Positions 33,531 to 44,689 of a stretch of 64,000 bases of DNA are shown in pieces; position 1 is the first letter of the stretch, and each line of letters starts with the position of its first letter. The notes beneath the pieces are model-generated. The model saw nothing but the letters and a program-made list of their open reading frames with translations. It did not search any database and was not told the origin of the DNA. Location: contig JAGFNQ010000289.1 in NCBI GenBank assembly GCA_024364735.1, positions 248,001-312,000 of the forward strand, read 5' to 3'. The position numbers were made by a program, and so were the translations under genes. The stretch is from Boesenbergia rotunda. Taxonomy: Eukaryota > Streptophyta > Magnoliopsida > Zingiberales > Zingiberaceae.

Positions 33531-35672
33531 TGTTGATGCAGTCTGACCCTGATTGTTGTTTTGGAATTGACACCGATTTTAGTTTAGGTTGATGATTATT
33601 ATGATTATGGTTAAGTCCTGATCGGGGATTAGGCATGTTATGGATAATCCTAACCTGGAGGGTTAGGTGTGAAAAATCCTAGCTTGGGGGGCTAGGTGTT
33701 GGAAAGTCCTAATTCGGAATGGTTGGGTGAAAATTCCTAGCTTGGAGGGCTAGGTGAAAATTCCTAACTTAGAGGGTTAGGTGAAAAATCCTGGCTTGGA
33801 GGGTTAGGTCCTAGCTTGGAGGGCTAGGTGTGGAAAGTTCTAACTCGGAAGGTTGGGTGAAAAGTCCTAGCTTGGAGGGCTAGGTAAAAAGTCCTAACTT
33901 GTAGGGTTAGGTGAAAAGTCCCAACTGGAGGGTTAGTAGAAAAATCCTGGCCTGGAGGGTCAGGTCCTAGCTTGGAGGGCTAGGTTGGATGAAACCCTAG
34001 CTTGGATGGCTAGGTTGGAGCCCCTGGATCGGTCTGGTGACTGATCAGGGAGTTGGCACGGTGCTCCTTCGTGGATCGGTCTAGTGACCGATCCAACGAT
34101 GACTGATCGGTCTGGTGACCGATCAGGGAGTATTTGTTTCACCCACTGCTTGGCTCCTGATCGGTCTGGTGACCGATCAGGGAGCACAAAGTGAGGTTGA
34201 GTTCCCTTGCTGATCTGCTCCTGATCGGTCTGGTGACCGATCAGGATCACTGTGCAGATCGTTCTGGAGAACGATCCAGCGTCGCGAGTTCCTCACTATG
34301 ATCGATCAGGACAGAGCTTGATCTGTCTGGTCATGTCCTGATCGGTCTGGTGACCGATCAGGAGGCTCCCTGATCGGTCTGGTGACCGATCAGGTGGTTT
34401 GGACTGCGAAGCTCAGAAATCGCTCGATAAAGGGGTGGATCGGTCTGGTGATCGATCCACAACCTGGGATCGGTCTGGTGATCGATCCAAGAGAGTCCCA
34501 AAGAAATCACGATTTCTGATTGAGCGTTGGGGACCGATCAGGACGAAGCCTGATCAGTCTAGACCCAGCCTGATCGGTCTAGTGATCGATCAGGAGGCTC
34601 TCTGATCGGTCTGGTGACCGATCACTTTAATTCAAAATGCACTGTCAAACGCTCTGATCGCGTCTGAACGAATCCGATTCTCTGCGTTTCATCTCTGATG
34701 CTTGATATTCTGTTTGATACACTGCTCTAATGATCTGATTAAGCTGCAGGTGACAGGGGATGATTCAAACACTCAAGGAGAGTCAAAGGTGGCCTTTCCT
34801 TGGAGCAGGTTTGTCCGTTTTCCATCTCAGGTTGCAACGGCTGGAACTGCAGACTGGAGCTGTTGACTGGAGCTTGGCTGAGGGAAGCTCAGGGAGTCCA
34901 GGGAGAGCTCAGTGGTAGCTGGCGTTGGCAGGTAAGCAGCTGGAGGCTGCTGGGTGATGGTGTCACCTATGCTCAGTGGAGAAACAAAAGGCGGAGAGGA
35001 GAAGAGCAGATTATAACGAAAGTGAAGAGTTCGCTGAATAATCTTCTGGCTTGTTCTCGCTGCGCGATTGTGTTCTCCACATCCTTGCTTGCGTGTTCTG
35101 AAGTTTCATCATCTTGAGCAAGCATCTGAAATCAGTGAAGCAACCCATCCCTTGCTTGAGCACTTGGAGGAAGGAACAAGAGGCTTTGAGTCCGACAGCG
35201 AGAAGACACGGGGAATGGGTTCTTGCGTGAGATCGTCGCTGGGTGGAGCTCGGGAGAAGCTTGCTGTGTTCTTGTCTTTGCTATGTGCTAAGTAAGATCT
35301 TTCTTGGTTTCTTTGTGCTTAAACTATATCCTTGATTGAAACGCTGTGGAGAGGTTTCTCCACTGAGAAGGAGGTTGCTTACTATCCGATGTTCACCGGG
35401 GCTTGATATGCCGACGATCAAGGGACCGCCCACCTTAAGGGCACGCCAAGGACTAGGGGTAAATTATCCCCGGACCTTGTAAACCCTCCTTGTTAGCGAT
35501 CTTGTTTGATTGTTCTAGTTTGTTTTTGTTTTCTGCATTTCTGCACTTCTCTATTTCCATTGTTTCCGCTGCGGTGCTACTAACGAATTGAGTGCTGAAA
35601 TCTGATAAAAGCTTAAAGTACATGTGTTTGGCTATATTCACCCCCCCCTCTCTAGCCATCCGGGTTCCAACA
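33531..35672 (+). repeat. LTR3 of the SIRE-type tandem (2142 bp)
   Basis: TGTTGATG to TTCCAACA, followed by the target duplication TAAAC (35673-35677). It is not followed by a primer site, so it is the true 3' LTR. It contains hairpin array 1 (about 33620-34020) and array 2 (34026-34622). The unit at 34257-34276 again has the changed-on-both-arms stem GATCGTTC/GAACGATC. Confidence 0.9.
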
Positions 35673-35743
35673 TAAACATGGTCTAGGCGCCCGCATTCTA
35701 GGCGACCGGACCTAGTCCAGGTGCCCGAAATTTAGGCGTTTGG

Positions 35744-37116
35744 TGTAGGATCGGATGCTCGTGAGAGAGGAGGGGGGAGGTGAATCACCTATATTTTCAA
35801 AACTCATTTTTTTGGATTTTAAAAATCGAGTGTGCAGCGAAAAAACTCGAAAGCAAATACACAATCGAATACAACTAATTTTACTTAGTTCAGAGCCTTC
35901 GACAACTCCAATCTAAGGCATAGGTCCTTCAGACCTTTCCGATAGCCAATTCAATAAAAAACTCTTTCAGGAAAGCTCCGGAAGAGTAACTGAGTGCAAA
36001 AAAAAATATATGGGAAGTGTAACAAACCCACACTTCCCTTTTTTCAATAATGTAAGTGCAATAAAAGAAATCGTTACCCAACATAGTTTGTAAGAATCTA
36101 GTTGCATTCACGTGTTGATGTCGTTTTCTGACAACGATTAATCATAGTCGAGTTGTAGTAGGGCCCATCATGAAGTCAGAGAAGCAGAATGATTGCTTGA
36201 GCTTGAATGAGAGTTGTTCTTGAAGGGCTACTCTCGATTGCTTTCTAAAGCAAATTGAGGTTGCCTTAGTTCTCAATTGAGGTACCTCAAATCTGAGGAT
36301 TTATCTGATCTGAATCCTTCGTAGCTTAACCACTAGAGGGCGGTTTCAATTCAAAGTAAGGAACCTCAATTCCCAACTGAGGCGTCTTGCATCAAGTTGA
36401 GGCATCTTCAATGCAGAAAACTCTATCTTCATCGTCAACTACGTGGAGGCGCCCTCGTCCATTGAGGGCTCCTTTGGTCCCAACTAAGACGCCTCCAGTC
36501 AACATGGAGGTGCCTCGGGTACTGTTCATCCGAGGAAATTTTTGCAATTTAGACCCTACAAACAACTTTAGTCCAGAAACAAAATATACCTTGCAAAATA
36601 GAGTTAGCATATTTGAAATTGGGTAAATAAGATTAGTATTAATTAGACACTGTCTTCCTAAGACCAAGATCTAGTCAATGCATCAGTTTAGAGCTCTCAA
36701 ATTGATCTAATTTGGACCGCGCCTACGACCCCACTAGGGACTCATTCTCATTGGATCTCTCTCCTCTAGTGACTTACCTTACTTATCTTAAGCAGACGTA
36801 GTTAACTTCTTGACCCACCAGATCTTCCTTCCAGATACCCCATCTAGACTTCATACAGCTATCAAGTCCCGTTGACCTAGCTGGACTTCATGCTAAGTCT
36901 CAACCAACCTAGGCCTTAGCTAGTTGTCGGGTCCCACGGACCCAACTGGACTTTCTACTATGTGTCAACCAACCTGGGCTTCAGCCTGGTATCAGGTCCT
37001 AAAACTTTCAATTTTACATACTTGGTAACAAGGTTAGATAAATAACACACCTAACTTTAATCCTTTTGTCATACATCAAAATCTAAATTTAACCGTTAGT
37101 ACAAACAATATCAACG
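35744..37116 (-). repeat. long copia (SIRE-like) LTR, solo or truncated
   Basis: On the minus strand it ends with a C-rich block (TTCACCTCCCCCCTCC) and CCTACA at 35744-35749, and begins near 37116 with CGTTGATATTG, probably TGTTGATATTG with the first base changed. Between them are inverted repeats of its own type: CCTCA/TGAGG and GAGGCG/CGCCTC pairs (about 36250-36520) and GGGTCC/GGACCC (about 36930-36955). No primer site follows its minus-strand end, and no matching 5-bp duplication was found, so the outer edge is approximate. Confidence 0.6.
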
Positions 37117-37311
37117 TTAATTATAAAGAATAATTTGATACTGTTACTTTTATAGCATAGAGAGACTTTCTATTTAATTTCCACCTTGATTACACAGTTT
37201 ATTTTAAGCCCTAGACAGTGTGCGTACGTCCAGGTATTTCTACTACGTACAGATGACTTATTGATAGCTGGGAATTAAGGATGATCAGATGAGGCAAGTA
37301 TATATGTTAAT

Positions 37312-37614
37312 TTACTTGGTGAATTCAATCACCGCCCAGTTGGCAGCAATTCTGTGAGCTACCTCGAATCCTCTGAATCCAGCCTCCATTGCCAGGGCCT
37401 TGAACTCTTTCTCTGATCGCTCCTTTCCACCGAGGTGATACGACATCATGGCCAAGTCCATTTGGAACACCGCTTGAGCGTTTACAGTCTGTTCTGGTAG
37501 CTCCGGAAGCACGCACTCCGCCACGATCACCTTCCCGTTCTGTGCCAATGCCCCTCGACAATTCTTCAGGATCTTCACGCAGTTCTCGTCGCTCCAATTG
37601 TGAAGTATCCACTG
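37312..37614 (-). pseudogene. last exon of a caffeate/COMT-like O-methyltransferase (isolated)
   Basis: The minus strand reads from an AG acceptor at 37615-37616 into QWILHNWSDENC, then GKVIVAECVLPELPE (about 37475-37525), GGKERSEKEF (about 37400-37430) and a C-terminal TAA at 37312-37314. In plant class-II O-methyltransferases the WILHDW-type segment carries the catalytic His, which deprotonates the phenolic substrate; here the next residue is Asn rather than Asp. The exon is intact and of normal length, but no upstream exons (SAM-binding region) were found up to 38.9 kb. Either it is a captured or relic fragment, or the gene was split by the MULE and its 5' exons lie beyond the window. Confidence 0.72.
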
Positions 37615-38928
37615 CTTGCATTAGTCTCAATAAACTTGCATGCATTAGTCTCAATAAATATGTTTATTGGTTTTTTTATTTTTTTAATAGCTACATATAT
37701 TAAGTCTGACCTGGGATCGGTGGTGCTATATATTTTAGTACGAGGTGTCTTTCTTATTAGGTGTAGTGGTTATTAGGTGTAGTGCATGGTACTATATATT
37801 TAAGATTAATTTATCACAGAGTAAATAATTAAATGCAATTAACCCAATACAAATTACATTAACTCATCCCATATTTTGCATAGCACTTTAATTAAGTTTT
37901 GCAAGTAAACTTACATCTTTAATCTCACATAGCAATAGTTAATTTGTATTTCCCTTGTCTAAAACACGTCTTAATTTTATAAAAACAAATATCAATTGAA
38001 CATTTGTTATTTCTATGATTTGAGGTTAATTTAGAATTAATTTCCTATCAATATGGCCTAGTTAAAAACTAATTAAAGAGATGTATGATGGTAAATACAT
38101 TAAGTATGCGGATGAATAAAATAGTTCACTATATTTAAATGTAGGCCTAACGACTTTTTATCAAAGGGCGCACCTGAGAATTCCTATTTATCAAAAGGTG
38201 TATCATGGTTTCATTTTTACCAAACAGCGCATCTATTTGAGTGAACTTCCTCTTATACTCCTCCCGTCAAGAACTGACTTTCTCAGTTCACAATTTCGAA
38301 ACATCCGAACCACTTTATCAGTTTTCTCAATTTAAAATAATATTTTATGGTTCGGATGCCCCAGGAAGTCGAATTTTCCTCAGCCTACATATATATTTCT
38401 ACCTTGCACAACTCGATTCATCACGAAGGTACATATATATTTCTACCTTGTACAACTCGATTCATTACGAAGGCACCTGAGGAAGATAGGTGTTGAAGGA
38501 GAAGCATCAAGCAACCGTTTGTTTGATAGAAATAGTAATGTACGTATGATTGTCATCTTTGATATGGTACCAGACCTAGTTTTATACATGATAAACTTGT
38601 AATGACTATTTTTTTGTTTAGAGAAGAACTCTAACAGTGTCATGCATTACATAATTAGGGTTCTCTGAAATTTTTTAAACTTATGATAAATTAATGCTTG
38701 AATTCGACCTAAGGGGTGATATCTTACCATATCAGGCCCTAAAAGGATCTGAAATCAAAGGATAGAAGAACCTGAAATAAAAGAACTTCAGGCCCTAGGT
38801 GGGCCCGAATAAAAGGATTTCAGGCTCTGGGAGTGCATGATATCATTTGCTTTTAGGCCCTCATAGGGCCTGATATCTTTGTTTGTTCTTTAAATTAATG
38901 AAACACTTTATTATGATTTTGATTTCAG
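37615..38928. other. non-coding region between the O-methyltransferase exon and the MULE gene
   Basis: AT-rich. It contains a short direct repeat (CATTAGTCTCAATAAA, twice at about 37618-37660), a 43-base tandem duplication (about 38385-38470, with TATATATTTCTACCTTG) and GGCCC-type palindromes (38715-38895) listed separately. The segment near 38160-38230 repeats TTTATCAAA followed by a G-rich run, which might be part of a terminal repeat of the MULE, but no inverted partner was found. Confidence 0.5.
38715..38895 (+). repeat. left subterminal GGCCC palindromes of the MULE
   Basis: Four or five diverged copies of a CAGGCCC..GGGCCTGA unit lie just before the first recognisable transposase exon. 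They are the same kind of repeat as the cleaner array at 61205-61565 on the other side. Confidence 0.6.
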
Positions 38929-40103
38929 GGATGATAATGTTGTTGACAAAATTCTCTCTGAGATATGGAATACTCTTGATGATAATGCTGTCATGGGGAA
39001 TGGAGCAGAAATAACCAGTAATAATATTCCATTATCTTCCCAGTATAGTGATAATAGAATTACAAGGAATTTAGCATTTGATCTAAATAAAGAAGCAAGT
39101 AATCTAGAAGATGAGTGTCTGAATTATTCTATAAGACTTGTTGAATTCTGTGAGCCAACCTGGAGTGGGGAGGAAGAAATTGAAATCCAAAATGCAGATG
39201 AATTATAACCCAGTACAAGTGTACTAGAATTCCAAGCTGATGATATGCAGATTGAGCAATATGAATTCCCCCCAGATCAGTACAGTGACTTAGAGGAGGA
39301 GTTTCCAATAGCTGATGATCCTTATATTTTGAATTCTCGATTGCTTACTGGGCCAATTGGAGAGGCAGAGGCAAGAGATGAGCATGAATTTTTTGTGAGG
39401 CAGATTTTTCCATCTAGAGAAGAATTCAAGAATGCACTTGTCAAACATGCCATGGTTAAGCATATGAGATATAACCCAGTTGACACCCGAAAAAATAGAA
39501 TTATAGCAGTGTGCTTTAACTAACCATGTACATGGAGAGTAGTAGCAAGGGGGGAAGTAGAGTTCACTGTTACAAAATATGTAAAGGAATACCAATGTGG
39601 AACTGTTAAGGAAAGTGCTGATCATCATGCCTGCTCTTTATCATTTTTTGCATCTTTTGTTGAAGAGCAATTTCTTCATAATGAACAATACAAGCCAAAT
39701 ATGATTATATCAGATATTAAAGCTAGATTTGGAGTGACCACATCATACAGAAAAATATACATAGCTAGGGAGAAAGCATTGAAAAAGGTCGTAAGAGATT
39801 ATGATGAGGCATATAGAGATCTTCCACAATATCTGCGTGAGTTAAGAGCTAGAGATCCTGAAACTTATGTGACACTATGCAGGAATGGTAACAATGAGTT
39901 CCAGCGGTGTTAGATTTTGGTGCTTGCCGAAGGGTGTTCAGGTCTTATTTGCTAGACTTATCGGAATTGATGCCACACTTCTAAGAGGAAAGTATCCGGG
40001 TATATTGTTGATTGCTACGACGATTGATGGTAATGACAATGTTCTCCCAGTGGCCTTTGGAATAGCTGAAGTTGAATGCGAGTCTGCATGGGAGTCGTTT
40101 TTG
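38929..40103 (+). pseudogene. MULE transposase, N-terminal part (broken)
   Basis: The exon begins after a clear TTTTGATTTCAG acceptor at 38928. It covers an acidic N-terminus, the MuDR-type DNA-binding region (about 39380-39640), a helical segment (39700-39890) and the first part of the MULE catalytic domain with IGIDATLLRGKY (about 39960-39995), whose Asp is the first catalytic acid. TAA stops occur at 39206-39208 and 39521-39523, and a frameshift lies near 39910. At 40103 the frame is cut by a copia LTR; it resumes at 59452 after the duplicated TTTTG. The transposase would cut and paste the element. Confidence 0.88.
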
Positions 40104-42328
40104 TGTTGGGACCGGGTGCATGTTGACATGGATACGGGTTCGTAATTTTAAAATTTAATTATGTGCAGCGGAAGGTTTAGCATAAATAATTTCTTAAATT
40201 ATTTTAACCACGTATCTAGCATGCAACCTTAAGTTGTGGAAACATGATCATACATTTAAAATTGTGCAGAAAGTAAACTAAATTACTTAATACCTCGCGT
40301 AACTCGTAGAAGGGACGAGATCCAACCGTAGAGTCCCTTGCTCCGCCTCTATTCACGTCCACGCCGAGTTCTCTTCGGGATGACTTCGCAAAGCCACGAG
40401 TTTCGTGCCGACGAGAACTACTAGATTCTCCAAATGCACGATTAGAATATCAAGAGAGAGAGATGGAAAACTAACCACCAAACGAAAACGGAATCAAGAT
40501 TCCGGGAGGAAGGAAGGAGTCGCGACCCGCTTCTTCTTCTTCTTCGGCACCTTCTTGGTGGAGGTGGCTCACGGCAACCCTAGGGGAGCCCTCTAGGGCC
40601 GGCGCCTACTAGAGGAGGGAGAGGGAGAGAAGGAGAGGAAGAGAGGCTAGGCAAGAATCCTTGATCTCTTGAATTGATTTCCAAGCCTTGCCTTTGCACC
40701 TTTATATAGTAGCCTCTTTATCGCCAAGTCTCCTTTTAACGGAATAAATTTTTCATAAGAAATTTATCTTATAAATTTTTCTATGAATTATTCCGTTATG
40801 CCAAGTTTTTATTATAACTTAATTTATAATAAAAACAACCATGTCTCACCTTTTATTATGGAATAAAATTTTACAAGAAATTTTTTATATAAATTTTTCT
40901 TATCATGGAAAAATCAATTCATAATTGATTTTATAAAATAAAATAAACCAATCCATGGTTCATTTTAATTTCCAAAAAAAGAATAAATTTCTATAAATTT
41001 CTTTATATAAATTTCTTTATCCATAATTTTATAAAACAAATCACGCTCGATTTATTTTATAATTTAAACCAAACAATTTGGTTTCCCTTTTTATTGTGGC
41101 CGGCCAAACTAAAGAGGGTGGGGACCCTCTTTGGCCGGCCAAATCCAAGCCGTTACCTTACGAATTAAACTTATTTAATTCGTCCAATAAGCCTTCAAAA
41201 GACTTAGCCATTTTAAGCTTCCGATGCGTCTCTGATAAATTCAGATTCGACTTATCTCTCTTGATTGAAAAATCAAATTTTCAACTCGTTTTAAATCCCT
41301 CGGATTACTTGTAGTGCGTGTTACTAAATAGGCTTTCGATGTATGTTGGCCGTCTATAATCAACCAATTATAGAACGATCATGAGTGGCACCTAGTAGTA
41401 CATCATGACCCTTAATTAATCGAAAGATCAACGGTTGACCTCAGAAATAATTCTGAAACCCTTCAGTAGCTATAATGAGTCGTGCCTCATTCCCTTCACC
41501 ATCTTATACCCACTTGATTCAGAACACGGTCTATGTGTGTCAGTCCCCATTAGGCTGACTACGTCACACCTAGCCCAAGTAATGTCTTTCTCGTCCAACG
41601 GATTCTAGTTGCTCTCATGTTTCTGAGAGATTCATACTCGGAACATGTGATGCTCTGGCCAAAGGCTTCGAGTAACAATCCAATGATAGGCCTTGGGTAT
41701 ACATCTCCTCGCAAGGAGTGGTGAATCCTTTGTAGGCTGTTCAAACATCTTCGGGCACTTCGGCTTATACCCAATCATCCTGGGTCCACACCTCCTTGGA
41801 GATGCTTGCTTAAGATGTCAAAGTATAAGTCTCCGTGACCAAGATGACTTGAACACCGCAAGTCAAAGGAACATCGCACTTAAGCTGCAGTAAGAACTTT
41901 CATTGACATATCTATATGTAGATTACCATATGAGGTTTTACAGTTAGTCACTCCAATGAACTAGTTCCCTTAACTAGCATCCATGTTTATCTCCGGACAT
42001 CCCAATGTCACCAGCCAGTGAGAATCAGCTGATTAGAGAATAACCCATGCTAGTCTCAACAGAATTGACAGTGTCCATATTTATCAATTCATCGACTAGG
42101 GACAATTTCAATACTTTACAATTGCACATGTAGAGATAATCACTAGTTGTGAATTCATCACAAATTCTCTCATGCTGTGAATTGTATTGCGGACATTCAG
42201 TAAATGAGTTTAAGATCTCAATCAAATACATGAACATGTATACTCAAATAGTGAATATTCATTTATTAAAGTAAATGATTACAATCATAAGACGATTGCC
42301 TTAGGACACTTCTCTCATATTACTAACA
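40104..42328 (-). repeat. 3' LTR of the Angela-like element (2225 bp)
   Basis: On the plus strand it runs TGTTGGGACC to ACTAACA. The minus-strand polypurine tract (CCAAGTGGGAGTT, 42329-42341) lies next to its start. It contains two nearly adjacent GGCCGGCC palindromes (about 41098-41145), an AT-rich middle, and a TATA-like TATATAAAGG on the minus strand near 40700-40710. Confidence 0.9.
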
Positions 42329-42341
42329 AACTCCCACTTGG
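42329..42341 (-). other. polypurine tract of the Angela-like element
   Basis: On the minus strand, CCAAGTGGGAGTT directly before the LTR start TGTTAG. It is the same sequence class as in other long-LTR copia elements and confirms orientation. Confidence 0.7.
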
Positions 42342-42342
42342 C

Positions 42343-44689
42343 CTAATGCCAATCGCTACGGTATCCAATACCACAGGCTCTAACATGACCCTCAAACTTG
42401 CTTTGAGGCAAGACCTTAGTTAAAGGATCCGCTAAATTCCTTTTAGTGGGAATTTTCTCAATTTGTATATCATTCCTACTTATAATCTTTCTGATCAGAT
42501 GATAGCGGCGAAGCACGTGTTTGGATCGCTGATGAGACCTTGGTTCCTTTGCTTGTGCAATAGCTCCATTGTTGTCGCAGTAAACCGGTATTGCTTCATC
42601 AATGGTTGGAACCACACCAAGTTCCGAGACAAACTTCTTGATCCAGACTGCTTCTTTTGCTGCTTCCGAAGCCGCAATATATTCCGCTTCCGTGGTAGAA
42701 TCCGCTACAGTGTCTTGCTTGGAACTCTTCCAACTTATTGCGCCTCCATTCAAAGTAAATACGTATCCAGACTGAGATTTGGAGTCATCCTTATCTATCT
42801 GGAAACTGGCATCTGTATACCCACGTATTACCATATCTCCTTCTCCATATATTAGGAACACATCCTTAGTTCTTCTTAAGTACTTAAGGATTGTCTTGGC
42901 AGCCGCCCAATGATCCATTCCTGGATTAGACTGGTATCTGCTCGTGACGCTCAGAGCATACGATACATCGGGCCTAATACATAATATAGCATACATGATA
43001 GATCCTATCGCGGATGCATAAGGAATCTTATTCATGCAAATCCTCTCGTCTTCTGTGCGCGGACACATAGACTTTGAAAGGTTGATCCCATGCCTGATGG
43101 GAAGGTAACCTTTCTTGGATTCCGACATGCTAAACCTTTTTAGCACTCGGTCTATATATGTAGACTGCGAAAGACCAAGCAACCGTTTTGATCTATCTCT
43201 ATAGATTCTAATCCCAAGGATATAGGTTGCTTCTCCCAGGTCTTTCATGGAGAAAGTTTTGGATAATCAAATTTTAACTGTCTGTAAGACTGAAATATCG
43301 TTTCCTATAAGTAAGATGTCGTCGACATATAATACTAGGAATACGACTGCACTCCCACTAACCTTCTTGTACACACAGGGTTCGTCAGGATTTTGTGAGA
43401 AATCAAACTTTTTGATTGTCTCATCAAAACGGATATTCCAGCTCCTAGATGCTTGCTTCAGTCCATATATGGATCGTCGAAGCTTGCATACCTTGGTTTT
43501 ATCAACCGATGTGAAACCTTCAGGTTGTATCATGTATACATCCTCAAGCAGGTTTCCATTAAGGAAAGCTGTTTTCACGTCCATTTGCCATATCTCATAA
43601 TCATAATGAGCTGCTATGGCCAGGAGCATCCGAATGGATTTAAGCATAGATACTGGCGAATAGGTTTCGTCATAATCAATTCCTTATTTTTGACGATATC
43701 CTTTTGCCACTAATCTAGCCTTAAAGGTAACAACATTACCTTCCATGTCAGTTTTCTTCTTGAAAACCCACTTGCACCCTATGGGCTTAATCCCTTCAGG
43801 TGAGTTAACCAAGTCCCATACTTGATTTTCGTACATGGAATCCATTTCCGACTTCATGGCCTCAAGCCATTTGTCCCTTTCTGAACTTTTCAGAACATCT
43901 TCATAACTGATAGGTTCGTCATCGCTAATGAGTAACACGTCGTTCGATTCACTTATGAGAAATCCGTATCTCTCTGGAATATTGCGTGTCCTATCAGACC
44001 TACGAAGAGGTGGTGTTGTTTTAGGTTCAACTGATAGCTCATCATCATGAGTTCTCGGTTATGGGTCTAGACTAGGTGTCACCGTAATATCTATTGGAGT
44101 TTCTTGAACTTCTTCAAGTTCAATATTACTCCCACTGTTTTCTTGTAAAAGAAATTCTTTTTCTAGAAACACAGCATGCCTTAAAACAAACACCTTTTGT
44201 TCCAAGGGATGATAGAATTGGTAACCTTTCGATTCCTTAGAGTATCCAATAAATAGACATTTATCAGACTTAGCATCCAATTTGTCTGATACAGTCCGCT
44301 TCACATAAGCAAGACAACCCCATATTTTAAGGTGAGTTAAATGAGGTTTTTTACTATTCCACGTCATATATGGAGTAGTAGAGACTACCTTGGCCGGGAC
44401 TCTGTTTAGTAAGTAAACAGCTGTCTTAAGTGCATAGCCCCAAAAGGATTTTGGAAGAGTTGCATGATTCATCATAGATCTAACCATATCCATCAAGGTT
44501 CGGTTACGCCTCTCAGATACACCATTATGCTGTGGTGTATACGGCGGAGTCTATTGAGACAATATTCCATTGTCCCTAAGATAATCTTGAAACTCTTGAC
44601 TTAAGTATTCACCACCCCGATCGGATCGAAGTATCTTAATACTTTTGCCAAGCTGTTTCTCCACTTCATTTCTGAACTCTTTGAATTTC
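42343..44689 (-). pseudogene. Angela-like pol: integrase end, RT, RNase H (broken)
   Basis: Minus strand. The end of the integrase core and its C-terminal region lie at 44059-44689; RT starts near 43780 (CKWVFKKK) with QMDVKTAFLNG near 43570-43600 and the active site YVDDILL near 43310-43335; RNase H (DASFQIDKDDSKSQSGY and DSTTEAEYIAAS) at about 42650-42800. It ends at TAG 42343-42345. Stops: TAG near 44551 where related proteins have Trp, TAA 44059-44061, TAA 43684-43686 where Gln fits, and TGA near 43267 where Trp fits. A net two-base loss near 44695 shifts the frame at its start. Confidence 0.87.

Larger units (their letters stand above)
11657..35672 (+). mobile_element. tandem SIRE-type copia: LTR1 - interior A - LTR2 - interior B - LTR3
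   Basis: Three LTRs of about 2.1 kb (11657-13801, 19834-24470 with an inserted element, 33531-35672) alternate with two interiors, each with primer site, gag, pol and polypurine tract in the same order. The whole unit is bounded by TAAAC at 11652-11656 and again at 35673-35677, so it behaves as a single insertion. Unequal recombination between LTRs, or integration of a joined cDNA, would give this form. Gag with a zinc knuckle, a long acidic/coiled-coil C-terminus and the polyprotein order place it in the SIRE/Maximus group. No env-like reading frame is visible after pol. Confidence 0.92.

Noticed and set aside
36387..36626. Open frames on both strands near the palindromes of the minus-strand LTR
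   Set aside because: Short, no recognisable motif, inside an LTR with inverted repeats.
38160..38230. Left terminal inverted repeat of the MULE
   Set aside because: TTTATCAAA plus G-rich pieces repeat directly, but no inverted partner was found on the right, and no 9-bp duplication.
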